The notes under the pieces are model-generated. The model was not told the DNA's origin and made no database searches. It worked only from the letters and a program-made list of their open reading frames with translations. From assembly GCF_000185145.2 (NCBI RefSeq), contig NZ_GL833119.1:682001-746000 (forward strand): a DNA stretch of 64,000 nucleotides, written 5' to 3'. Of this stretch, positions 8,893 through 17,155 are shown piece after piece (the stretch's first letter is position 1; each line of letters begins with the position of its first letter). A program made the translations under genes and the position numbers. The stretch comes from Hoylesella oralis ATCC 33269 (lineage in GTDB: Bacteria; Bacteroidota; Bacteroidia; Bacteroidales; Bacteroidaceae).

Positions 8893-11151
8893 ATGAGTAT
8901 GAAGCCGATACGTTTAATTTTGACGGCGTTCTTGTCGCTGTTGTCCGTAACAAGCGTGGTACAAGCCCAGACAAAAGAGCCCGTAGACTATGTGAATCCC
9001 TACATCGGAAACATCAGCCACCTACTGGTTCCGACGTTTGCAACCGTGCAACTTCCCAACAGTATGTTGCGTATTTACCCTGCACGTGCCGACTATACCA
9101 CTGAATATGTCAACGGATTGCCTGTGATTGTTACCAACCATCGCGAGCGATCAGCGTTCAGTATCAGTCCTTATCAGGGCAATAAGCTCGTTCCGGTGGT
9201 AACAATGAATTACGATCATGAGCGCATTACGCCTTATTCTTTCGACATCGAATTGGACGATAATACGATGAGAGCCCGCTTTGCAGTGGCACATCAGAGT
9301 GCTGCCTATGAGCTTTATTTCCAGAAGAGCAAGCCTGTATATGTGATAATCAACTCACAAAAGGGCGCTATCAAGGTGGATAAGAACATCGTGAGCGGCT
9401 ATCAGGAGATATATGGCAATACGAAAGTTTATATATATGCCGAAACTGAGGAAACTCCTCTTGCCTTCGGTATTCTCGATAACGGTGCTCTGAAAACGTC
9501 GCAGACTTCAGCCAGCGGCAATAACTCGTGCGCCGTGCTGCGATTTACCGACGGGACAGAGCGTGTACACCTGCGTTACGGCGTGTCTTTCATCAGTACC
9601 GAGCAGGCCAAGAAAAACCTTTACCGCGAACAGAACGGCTACGATGTAGATGCACTTGCCGCAAAAGGCCGTGCTGAATGGAATAAAACGCTCTCGGAAA
9701 TTACCGTGGAAGGCGGAACAGAAGACGAGAAAACCGTTCTTTATACCTCATATTACCGCACTTTCGAACGCCCTGTATGTCTGAGTGAAGACGGGCGTTA
9801 TTACAGTGCTTACGATGGAAAAGTGCACGAGGATGGTGGAATACCGTTCTATACCGATGACTGGATTTGGGATACCTACCGTGCAGCGCATCCTTTGCGG
9901 GCATTAATTCAACCGAAAAAAGAGGAAGATATCATTGAATCATACCTGCGCATGGCCGAACAGATGGGTACGAAATGGATGCCGACTTTCCCTGAAATCA
10001 CCGGCGACTCGCGCAGAATGAACGCCAATCACGGCGTGGCAATGGTGGCAGATGCCCTTTATAAGGGACTTAAAGTAGATGCCAAGCGGGCTTATGAATA
10101 TTGCCGAAAGGGCATAGAAGAGAAAACACTCGCCCCGTGGTCGGGTAATAAGGCCGGATGGATAGACGAATTCTACAAGAAACACGGCTATATACCCGCT
10201 TTGCGTGAGGGAGAGAAGGAGACCGATCCTAATGTTTCGGGCTTCGAGAAACGCCAACCGATCGCCGTATCTTTAGGAACTGCGTACGATGAATGGTGCC
10301 TTTCGCGCATTGCATCGTACATGGGAAAGAAGAAAGAGGCCGATCTATATGCACAACTTGGCCGTAATTACCGCCATGTATTTAATTCCAAGACCGGTTT
10401 CTTCCATCCCAAAGACAAGGAGGGCAACTTCTTAGAGCCGTTCGATTACCGCTTTTCCGGCGGTGTAGGGGTAAGAGACACCTACGATGAGAACAACGGA
10501 TGGACGTACCGATGGGATGTACAGCACAATGTTGCCGACCTTATCAACCTTATGGGCGGCAGAGAACAGTTCTTAAAGAACCTCGATCAGACCTTTGCAG
10601 AGCCGATGGGGCGCGGTAAACGCGAGTTCTATACCCAGCTGCCCGACCAGACGGGTAACATCGGGCAGTTCACTATGGCCAACGAACCGGCATTGCACAT
10701 TCCTTATTTATACAACTATGCCGGCGCACCTTGGAAGACTCAAAAGCGTATTCGGCAGCTCTTGAAGACATGGTTCCGCAATGATGTGATGGGAATACCC
10801 GGAGATGAAGACGGTGGAGGGCTTACCTCGTTCGTCGTGTTCTCGTCGATAGGCTTCTATCCCGTAACCCCCGGCTTTCCTGCATATAATATCGGCAGCC
10901 CGCTTTTCAAGCATGTAAAGGTGACGCTCGGCAATGGTAAGGTGTTCGAAATTATAGCCAACGACTGCTCCGACGAGAATAAATACGTTCAAAGTGCTGT
11001 GCTCAATGGACAAACATGGAATAAACCGTGGTTCAGCCATGACGATATAAAGAACGGAGGAGTACTTGTTTTGCAGATGGGCAGGCATCCCAATAAAGCG
11101 TGGGGAGCCGATAAGTCGGCCGCACCTCCATCGGCCGATGCCGAGAAATAG
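8893..11151 (+). CDS. Glycoside hydrolase family 92 (alpha-mannosidase-type), secreted
   Basis: GH92 enzymes are Ca-dependent exo-alpha-mannosidases that trim host or fungal mannans and N-glycans. Starting at 8893 (or 8899) the product has 752 residues, the usual family length. It has a signal peptide ending near 'VVQAQ', an N-terminal beta-sandwich opening 'VDYVNPYIG', and an (alpha/alpha)6 catalytic domain with 'WDTYRAAHPL' and a C-terminal 'GIPGDEDGGG' then 'GFYPVTPG' block. The block around 'GDEDGG' differs from the common GH92 form 'GNDDCGQMSAW', so this is a divergent member and linkage specificity is uncertain. A start upstream at 8815 would lengthen the N-terminus ahead of the signal peptide and is rejected. 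Single-gene unit with its own promoter and hairpin terminator. Confidence 0.88.
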   Translation: MSMKPIRLILTAFLSLLSVTSVVQAQTKEPVDYVNPYIGNISHLLVPTFATVQLPNSMLRIYPARADYTTEYVNGLPVIVTNHRERSAFSISPYQGNKLVPVVTMNYDHERITPYSFDIELDDNTMRARFAVAHQSAAYELYFQKSKPVYVIINSQKGAIKVDKNIVSGYQEIYGNTKVYIYAETEETPLAFGILDNGALKTSQTSASGNNSCAVLRFTDGTERVHLRYGVSFISTEQAKKNLYREQNGYDVDALAAKGRAEWNKTLSEITVEGGTEDEKTVLYTSYYRTFERPVCLSEDGRYYSAYDGKVHEDGGIPFYTDDWIWDTYRAAHPLRALIQPKKEEDIIESYLRMAEQMGTKWMPTFPEITGDSRRMNANHGVAMVADALYKGLKVDAKRAYEYCRKGIEEKTLAPWSGNKAGWIDEFYKKHGYIPALREGEKETDPNVSGFEKRQPIAVSLGTAYDEWCLSRIASYMGKKKEADLYAQLGRNYRHVFNSKTGFFHPKDKEGNFLEPFDYRFSGGVGVRDTYDENNGWTYRWDVQHNVADLINLMGGREQFLKNLDQTFAEPMGRGKREFYTQLPDQTGNIGQFTMANEPALHIPYLYNYAGAPWKTQKRIRQLLKTWFRNDVMGIPGDEDGGGLTSFVVFSSIGFYPVTPGFPAYNIGSPLFKHVKVTLGNGKVFEIIANDCSDENKYVQSAVLNGQTWNKPWFSHDDIKNGGVLVLQMGRHPNKAWGADKSAAPPSADAEK

Positions 11152-11186
11152 GCTTCTCTCAACACACTGTTAGCACAAATTCAACG

Positions 11187-11250
11187 AATAACAAATAAGT
11201 TCTATGTGGGTAGGCAGATGTCTTTCCCCACATAGAACTTATTTGTTATT
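11187..11250. terminator. Very long perfect hairpin between convergent genes (bidirectional terminator candidate)
   Basis: A 24-bp perfect inverted repeat (11187-11210 with 11227-11250) with a 16-base loop. It lies just after the GH92 stop and before the convergent barrel gene that ends at 11392. The T-tract after the stem on the plus strand is broken ('ctgtttt'). The stem is longer than a typical terminator. Confidence 0.6.
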
Positions 11251-11391
11251 CTGTTTTCTTACCATTCTATCGTAGACAGATGTGCCGTTTTGTCTCGTTT
11301 ACACCGTTCGTCTATCGTCGATAGCCTACCCGCCTAATCGGCTTATATAGCCTGTCTATCGGTGTTACAGAGCCTGTCTGTTTTTGCCGGA

Positions 11392-13464
11392 TTATTGCTT
11401 GAAGCGCGATGTATCCACCTCTTCGCGCCTCTTCTCTCGGTATCCGCCAAAGCGATAGGTAAGCGATATGCCGAATGTGCGGTAACAGGAGAAATCCATC
11501 TGCATATGTTGATGGGCGTAATTGATACGGGGATCGATCGATGAAGTTTCGAACAAATCGTTACAGAATAACTTAACAATGGCGCGTTTCCGTGCAAATT
11601 TGTACACCAGAGAGGCATCCACATTGCCCGAAGCAGGCAGGTCGTAAGTGGCTTGTATGGCTTTTGTACGTATCATCCCATCGAGTGTGAGCGTTAGGTC
11701 GGGCTGTTTGGCAATCGTGAATGTATTGTTCATTTGCGCCATGCAGAATGCAATGTGGCGGTTGAAAGGTATGTCGTAGAAGTCGGAGGCTTTCTGTTGC
11801 ATCCACACGCCGATAAGATTTACGCGCGTGTTGTACCACGAACCGAGCGCAAACGGTGCCGACAGCTGCACTCCTGCCTGCCTGTTGAAGTCGAAGTTCA
11901 GATATCTGTATTGCATGGCGAGTCGGTCTTGTCGCTGATAAGGCGTCTGTACAAAGTAGTCTTTGTGGTAGTTGTACCACGTAACCAGCTGATATTTGCT
12001 CTTCAGAACGTACACCAATTGCAGCTGATAATCGTCCGAAGGCTTCAAAAGCGGGTTGCCTGTCACCTCGTTATAGCCTCCATGACCGTAGGTAATGAAG
12101 TTGCTGATCGTCCAATAAGGCGGGAATTGCTTGTCGCTACTCATGCTCAACTGCAGCAAATGCCCCTCTGTAGGTTTGTAAGAAAGGTTGAACGTGGGGT
12201 ATAGGTTCCATTGATGCCATGCCGAGGAGTGGTAATATTCGGCGGCAAGCGATACCTCTGCCGACAGTTTCTGGGAGAACTGTTTGCTTGTTCCTATGTA
12301 TATATTCACGTTATCTTCGCGTTGTTTCACCGTTTCATCGGCAGGTGTCGTGCCCGGAGTGGCTGCTGTATTCGTGTAATATTGCGTGCTATGGTCGCTG
12401 CTTGCGGTGTATATGGCACCATAGTTGATGTTCCATCCGCCATGCAGCTGGTGTTCTTGTGCGACAAACGCCTTCCATCGGCTTATTTTCTGTGCATTTT
12501 CCACACGATAGTCGAGACTTCCCGTGGGCATCGTGCTGTGGAGCAGTTGCGTTTCGGGTGTCTTGTAATAGGTATATTCGGTGCCTGCGTTCAAGCCGAA
12601 CGGCGTTTTGTAGTCCATACGCAGGTTGTGCAACCGGTGCGTAAAGTCGATGTTGAAGTCGGAGGTGATATCTCCGTTTACTTTCTGTCGGGCATGATTC
12701 GTCTCGTAGTTGCCCGTGTAAACGAAACTCACGCTATGTTTATCGCCGATATTGCAGTCTATACCGAGCCTGTAGTCGTGTCCTCGTTTCCTATGAAGGG
12801 CTGTTTCGTGCGAACGTATGTTATAAACGTTTCCGCCGGTTTGCGAGTGTTGAGCCGTTTCTTCGGTGATGTAGTACTCCGATCCGTGGTTGTATCGGTA
12901 CATGAAATCCATGGATAACCGCTTCGAAGCGTAGGTTAAGCTCAAACGTTCGGCGAAACGAGCGTGGTGTTCTTGGTTCCATGCAAGGTTTGTTTCTCCC
13001 TGTAAGCGGGGTGTTTCGCCTTTCTCGTGGTGCAGGTTGATATTGATAACCGCCCCGCGCAGCTGGTATCGCGCCGGTGCATTGTACATCACTTCGGCAT
13101 TGGCAATACGGCTTGTGGGTATGCTTCGTAGCAGTGCGGCCAGTTGCTCGGCCGTCAAAGTAGTCACTTTGCCATCGATAACGATGCTTACCGGCATACC
13201 CGAGAGTGTAATGCTGCCGTTCTGTTCGCTCACACCGGGCAGTTCTTTCAGAGCATCGTAGGCGTTATCCACTTGTTTGCTGCCTATAAGGCGCTGCAAG
13301 TCGTACACCAGAGCGGCGCCGTTTACCCTGACTATGGGGCGTTCACCCTTCACCATCACGTCGGGTAGCGTATGTATAATGCTGTCGATCCGTGCAGAAT
13401 CGCTTTGCGCACGGACATTCAACGATGCGAACAACATACAGATAATTGTGACGAATGCTTTCAT
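11392..13464 (-). CDS. Outer membrane beta-barrel receptor-like protein without N-terminal regulatory domain
   Basis: This 690-residue protein has a signal peptide (residues 1-19, ending 'LNVRAQ') and goes straight into a plug-like domain ('VMVKGERPIVRVNGAALVYDLQRL', then 'GMPVSIVIDGKVTTLTAEQLAALL' and 'IANAEVMYNAPARYQLRGAVINI'). The remainder is a beta-barrel of alternating aromatic strands, as in PF14905-type proteins. Unlike the paralogue at 839-3235 it lacks the carboxypeptidase-regulatory-like sandwich. It is transcribed divergently from a histidine kinase 138 bases away, so the pair may control or sense it. Substrate unknown. Its promoter is at 13485-13492. Confidence 0.82.
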   Translation of the reverse strand: MKAFVTIICMLFASLNVRAQSDSARIDSIIHTLPDVMVKGERPIVRVNGAALVYDLQRLIGSKQVDNAYDALKELPGVSEQNGSITLSGMPVSIVIDGKVTTLTAEQLAALLRSIPTSRIANAEVMYNAPARYQLRGAVININLHHEKGETPRLQGETNLAWNQEHHARFAERLSLTYASKRLSMDFMYRYNHGSEYYITEETAQHSQTGGNVYNIRSHETALHRKRGHDYRLGIDCNIGDKHSVSFVYTGNYETNHARQKVNGDITSDFNIDFTHRLHNLRMDYKTPFGLNAGTEYTYYKTPETQLLHSTMPTGSLDYRVENAQKISRWKAFVAQEHQLHGGWNINYGAIYTASSDHSTQYYTNTAATPGTTPADETVKQREDNVNIYIGTSKQFSQKLSAEVSLAAEYYHSSAWHQWNLYPTFNLSYKPTEGHLLQLSMSSDKQFPPYWTISNFITYGHGGYNEVTGNPLLKPSDDYQLQLVYVLKSKYQLVTWYNYHKDYFVQTPYQRQDRLAMQYRYLNFDFNRQAGVQLSAPFALGSWYNTRVNLIGVWMQQKASDFYDIPFNRHIAFCMAQMNNTFTIAKQPDLTLTLDGMIRTKAIQATYDLPASGNVDASLVYKFARKRAIVKLFCNDLFETSSIDPRINYAHQHMQMDFSCYRTFGISLTYRFGGYREKRREEVDTSRFKQ

Positions 13465-13484
13465 TGTTTCCGGTATTTATTGGG

Positions 13485-13492
13485 CAAAGATA
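13485..13492 (-). promoter_or_regulatory. -7 promoter element (TATCTTTG) for the receptor-like gene
   Basis: Minus-strand TATCTTTG, 21 bases upstream of the ATG at 13464. It faces away from the kinase promoter at 13591-13598. Confidence 0.6.
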
Positions 13493-13590
13493 AGTTCTTA
13501 CGGCTTTTTGTGCAAGCAAAAGCGCTTACCAAGTCTTAACAGAAGTGTTATTTAGTCTTATCGTTTTATCCGTTCTCCATTTGAAAAACC

Positions 13591-13598
13591 TATCTTTG
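13591..13598 (+). promoter_or_regulatory. -7 promoter element (TATCTTTG) for the histidine kinase
   Basis: Exact -7 match ending only 5 bases before the ATG at 13603. The expected transcription start would fall on or next to the start codon, so the mRNA may be leaderless. Confidence 0.6.
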
Positions 13599-13602
13599 CA
13601 GC

Positions 13603-15132
13603 ATGAAGATACCTCTTAAATATATGTCGGTTTTGGTGGTTGTATCGCTTACGGCTATCTTTCTGTACCAGACTTACTGGCTTGTAAACCTATACAATAC
13701 CATGTACAGTTCCATGAAACGCAGCATCAACGAGGCTATTCGTATGAGTGATTACGAGGAAATGATGCATCGTGTGAAGGCTCTTCGGGCCGACAATAAT
13801 CGACAGCACGGCACTATAGAGTTCTCGGCCGGCAGTTCCGTCGACAGCAGCATGGTATTGGGGACTACTTATATTACGGGCCAGAAGCCGAAAGAGTATA
13901 TGAAGATAGTGAAGAAAATGTCGGAAAAAGGCAGCAAGGTGATTGTTATAGACGATGAGAACGAGCACGCTACTGTGAACAGCCCCGACTCCCAAGTGTC
14001 TGCACTGAACGTTAATCAAGACTTCTCCACCATGCTTAAAGACCGTAACAATATGGAGGAACTGCTCAACTACCTACAACGGGGGCTGCATTCGGGCTTG
14101 GATGTGATGAGCGATCCCGATGCAAAGTACCTCGACAGTCTGCTTACAAAGCACCTGAATGATTTGGGTATAACCGCTGCCCACAGGTTGTTGTATCTCG
14201 AAAGCGGCAGTACGCCCGACTCGTCTTATACTTATACCGACACTGTAGCGGTCATCGGAGCGGGTATTAAAGGTAAAATGGAGACCTATCGCTATGCAAC
14301 CGACCTGAACAGTCATCGCACATATCTGTTGCAACTGCCCCCAATACAGCGGGTAGTGCTCCGGCAGATGGCGGGTATTCTTGCCACTTCGCTTTTCATT
14401 ATGCTTATTCTCGGCTTCTCGTTCTACTATCTTATGCGTACCATTCTGCGCCAACGTACGCTCGATGAGATGAAGACAGACTTCACGAACAATATGACAC
14501 ACGAGCTCAAAACGCCTATCTCCGTGGCTTATGCAGCCAATGATGCCCTGCTGAATTTCGGGGCTGCGGCCGATCCTCGCCGTATGCAAGAATATCTGAA
14601 GGTGTGTAAAGAACAGTTAGAACGGCTAACCAATTTGGTTGAACAGATACTCTCGATGAGTATGGAGCGCCGTAGAACGATGAAACTCGATATGACTGAC
14701 GTGCCTGTAAAGCCGATTGTCGATGCCGTAGTGCGCCAACAGCAGTTGAAGGCAGAGCGAGAAACGGAGATAACCGTTGTCGTGGAGCCTCCCGATATGA
14801 CGGTACGTGCCGACCGGCAGCATCTTTTTCATGTGATAAGCAATCTGGTCGACAACGCCGTTAAGTATTCACACGGCAAAGCTGCGGTGGAGATACGGTG
14901 CACGGAAAGTACGATTTCCGTTGCCGATCATGGCATCGGCATACCGCAGGATAAGCTGAAATACGTTTTCGACAGGTTCTATAGAGTGCCCGATGGTAAC
15001 CTGCATAACGTGAAGGGCTACGGTCTCGGACTGTATTATGTAAAAAGCATGATGGATAAGTTCGGCGGATATGTCGACGTGGAGAGTAAGGTAGGGCAGG
15101 GAACCGTATTTAATTTACATTTCAATGGATAG
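13603..15132 (+). CDS. Membrane sensor histidine kinase
   Basis: A 509-residue kinase of the PhoR/EnvZ type. TM1 is residues 8-25, then a periplasmic sensor region of about 230 residues without a recognised domain, then TM2 (257-278). The HisKA helix carries the phosphoacceptor H300 in 'MTHELKTPIS'. The ATPase domain shows the N box 'NLVDNAVKYS', G1 'DHGIGIP', F box 'FDRFYR' and G2 'GYGLGLYYVK'. The gene overlaps the downstream response regulator by 8 bases, so the two form one operon. A -7 promoter element ends 5 bases before the ATG. If the transcript begins slightly later, the Met at codon 8 (13624) would be the start, though this would shorten TM1's upstream region. Confidence 0.95.
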   Translation: MKIPLKYMSVLVVVSLTAIFLYQTYWLVNLYNTMYSSMKRSINEAIRMSDYEEMMHRVKALRADNNRQHGTIEFSAGSSVDSSMVLGTTYITGQKPKEYMKIVKKMSEKGSKVIVIDDENEHATVNSPDSQVSALNVNQDFSTMLKDRNNMEELLNYLQRGLHSGLDVMSDPDAKYLDSLLTKHLNDLGITAAHRLLYLESGSTPDSSYTYTDTVAVIGAGIKGKMETYRYATDLNSHRTYLLQLPPIQRVVLRQMAGILATSLFIMLILGFSFYYLMRTILRQRTLDEMKTDFTNNMTHELKTPISVAYAANDALLNFGAAADPRRMQEYLKVCKEQLERLTNLVEQILSMSMERRRTMKLDMTDVPVKPIVDAVVRQQQLKAERETEITVVVEPPDMTVRADRQHLFHVISNLVDNAVKYSHGKAAVEIRCTESTISVADHGIGIPQDKLKYVFDRFYRVPDGNLHNVKGYGLGLYYVKSMMDKFGGYVDVESKVGQGTVFNLHFNG

Positions 15133-15820
15133 GATCAGCGTACTTTTAGTAGAGGATGAGCAGACGTTGGCGATGATCATAAGAGACACGCTCGATGCAC
15201 AAGACTTCGATATTGCCGTGGCCTGCGACGGACAAGAGGGGCTTCGGCTGCTCGCAGAAGTGCATCCCGACGTGGTTGTGGCCGATGTAATGATGCCGCG
15301 TATGGACGGTTTCGAAATGGTACACCGCCTGCGTCGTACCGATAAACATACGCCGGTGCTCTTCCTTACAGCCCGTTCGGCGGTCAATGATGTAGTGCAT
15401 GGTTTCGAATTAGGGGCCAACGATTACCTGAAGAAGCCCTTCGGAATGCAGGAACTTATAGTGCGTATCAGGGCTTTATTGGGAAAAGCCGCCGTTAGCG
15501 ATGGTATGCAACGGCATAAGAGCGGGTGGGTGGAGATCGGAAAATATGCATTCAACCCTGTTTCGCAGTGTCTGCAATATGAAGATACGGTAGAGGAATT
15601 ATCGCATCGCGAGGCGGAAATCCTGCGTAGGCTTATCGAAAAGTGCAACGAGGTGGTACTTACACGCAACATATTGCTCGATCTGTGGGGTGATGACAGT
15701 TTTTTCAACACCCGCAGTCTGCAGGTATTCATCACCAAGCTGCGCCATAAACTGGCCAAAGACAATAGTCTTCGTATCGTTAATGTGCGCGGTTTCGGCT
15801 ATAAACTCATCCAATCATGA
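15125..15820 (+). CDS. OmpR/PhoB-family response regulator
   Basis: A 231-residue two-component regulator. The receiver domain has the acidic pocket 'VEDE' (9-12), phosphoacceptor D54 in 'VVADVMMPRMDG', T82 and K104 of 'KKPF'. The C-terminal winged-helix domain (about 130-230) has 'LSHREAEILRRLIEKCNEVV' and ends 'VNVRGFGYKLIQS', typical of OmpR/PhoB effectors. It overlaps the kinase gene by 8 bases, implying translational coupling. Its likely partner is the kinase encoded just upstream. A target could be the divergent receptor gene at 11392-13464, but this is inference from position. Confidence 0.96.
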   Translation: MDRISVLLVEDEQTLAMIIRDTLDAQDFDIAVACDGQEGLRLLAEVHPDVVVADVMMPRMDGFEMVHRLRRTDKHTPVLFLTARSAVNDVVHGFELGANDYLKKPFGMQELIVRIRALLGKAAVSDGMQRHKSGWVEIGKYAFNPVSQCLQYEDTVEELSHREAEILRRLIEKCNEVVLTRNILLDLWGDDSFFNTRSLQVFITKLRHKLAKDNSLRIVNVRGFGYKLIQS

Positions 15821-16132
15821 CCCGTTAAGGCAGGGAGTAGGGAAAATAATAAGAGAAAACAGAACAGATATACCCCTTCTAACTTATCCTTGTAGAGGGA
15901 GGATAAAAAGAACAGAAGTAGCCTTTTGATTTTACAGCTATAGTTCTTTGGTAATAAACATATTGCAAATAAATTTCTGAGAGTGCTTATCTAAGGCAGC
16001 CGGATGGGCGATGTAAGGTGTTTAGATATGCCATCTAAGCGCGTTAGATGGCATATCTGTCTTTGCCGTATGATATACCTCGCAAAATAAGGGAGGTTTT
16101 ATAACCGTAGAACGAGATAAACATTGCGCTCT
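15821..16132. other. Convergent spacer, no gene seen
   Basis: Between the regulator and the minus-strand TPR gene. It contains the 15-bp hairpin at 16024-16058 and a weak 7-bp inverted repeat (15884-15890 with 15900-15906). No convincing ORF or RNA gene. Confidence 0.5.
16024..16058. repeat. 15-bp perfect hairpin, no T-tract
   Basis: 16024-16038 pairs perfectly with 16044-16058 around a 5-base GCGCG loop. No poly-T follows on either strand, so this is more likely a palindromic repeat unit than a canonical terminator. The motif 'GCCATCTAAGCGC' resembles one at 3285-3300, and ATATCTGTC follows at 16053-16061. Confidence 0.55.
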
Positions 16133-17035
16133 TTATTTGCCTTTCAAGCTGCGCAAAGCCTGCCGTGCAGCGGTGGCAATATCTGCGTTTTTACTGTTTG
16201 CAAGCGGTTGGTAATTCGCGATAGCATTCTTCTTATCGCCCGTCTTTTCGTAGCATATCGCCAGATTAAAGGCAACGATATCGTCTTCGGGAGCGTCTTT
16301 ATGGATGGAAGCAAACAGGGGTAACGCCTCCGCATAATTGCCCTTCATGGCTAAAAGAGAGGCTTTGTTCGACCTGAGACGGATGTCTTCGGGGTATGCA
16401 GCCAACACCATTTCGTTCAATTCGTATGCCGGTTTGTTGTCGTTTATATCGAGTAATTGGTTAAAATAGTCTTGCATCGTGTCTATAAGGAATTCTTTAC
16501 CGTCGGCAAAGGGTTTGTTCAGCGTCCATAACCATTGGTTACGGTTCGTTTTCGAACGTTCTATAACCTTGCTAAGTTGACTTAGAGCGTCGTCATACAA
16601 TCCTTGTTTCAGCAACATGTGTACCTTTCCGAAAGGCAAGTCTATGCGGTCGGGGTATTTCCTTATGCCTTCATCTATCTTTGCATAGGCTGCCTGCATG
16701 AGTTTGTCGTTATATTCGGTTTGCCCGTACAGGTAACCTGCCGTCTCTTTCGTGGTATCGTTCTGCAGTTCCAGATACTGTTCTCCGTCGGCAGGTTTAA
16801 CGGTCGACAGACTCAGAACTTCCTCCATTGCGCGTTTCACGTAATAGTTGTACCACGCGGCAATAACGTCCGGCGAATTCGGTTCGGCCTTCTCCCACCG
16901 GCAGATGCAGTCTTTCAGCGCGATAGTATCGCCGTCGTTCAACAGTTTCTTGTACTTGTCGAACCATTCCTGCTGCGCATTGAGCGTGCCGGTTGCTAAG
17001 GCAATGAATGTTATTGCAAGAAATAATCGTTTCAT
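16133..17035 (-). CDS. Secreted TPR-like repeat protein
   Basis: A 300-residue protein with signal peptide (residues 1-20, 'LATGTLNAQQ'). The mature part is helical and shows TPR-type pairs, most clearly near the C-terminus: 'LPLFASIHKDAPEDDIVAFNLAICYEKTGDKKNAIANYQPL'. It is probably periplasmic and mediates protein interactions; no enzyme domain is visible. The signal peptide decides the start at 17035 rather than an upstream in-frame ATG at 17089. It lies 120 bases downstream of the MORN/GH25 lysozyme gene on the same strand and may share its transcript. Confidence 0.8.
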   Translation of the reverse strand: MKRLFLAITFIALATGTLNAQQEWFDKYKKLLNDGDTIALKDCICRWEKAEPNSPDVIAAWYNYYVKRAMEEVLSLSTVKPADGEQYLELQNDTTKETAGYLYGQTEYNDKLMQAAYAKIDEGIRKYPDRIDLPFGKVHMLLKQGLYDDALSQLSKVIERSKTNRNQWLWTLNKPFADGKEFLIDTMQDYFNQLLDINDNKPAYELNEMVLAAYPEDIRLRSNKASLLAMKGNYAEALPLFASIHKDAPEDDIVAFNLAICYEKTGDKKNAIANYQPLANSKNADIATAARQALRSLKGK

Positions 17036-17155
17036 ATACGGATGTTTGTTGGTTATACAAGGCGAAGATAATATAATATTTCCATACATGGAGCATTTGA
17101 AGAGCGGAAATATAAAAAGAACGGAATAATTTTCTTTCTTGTAAAAACGTTATTT

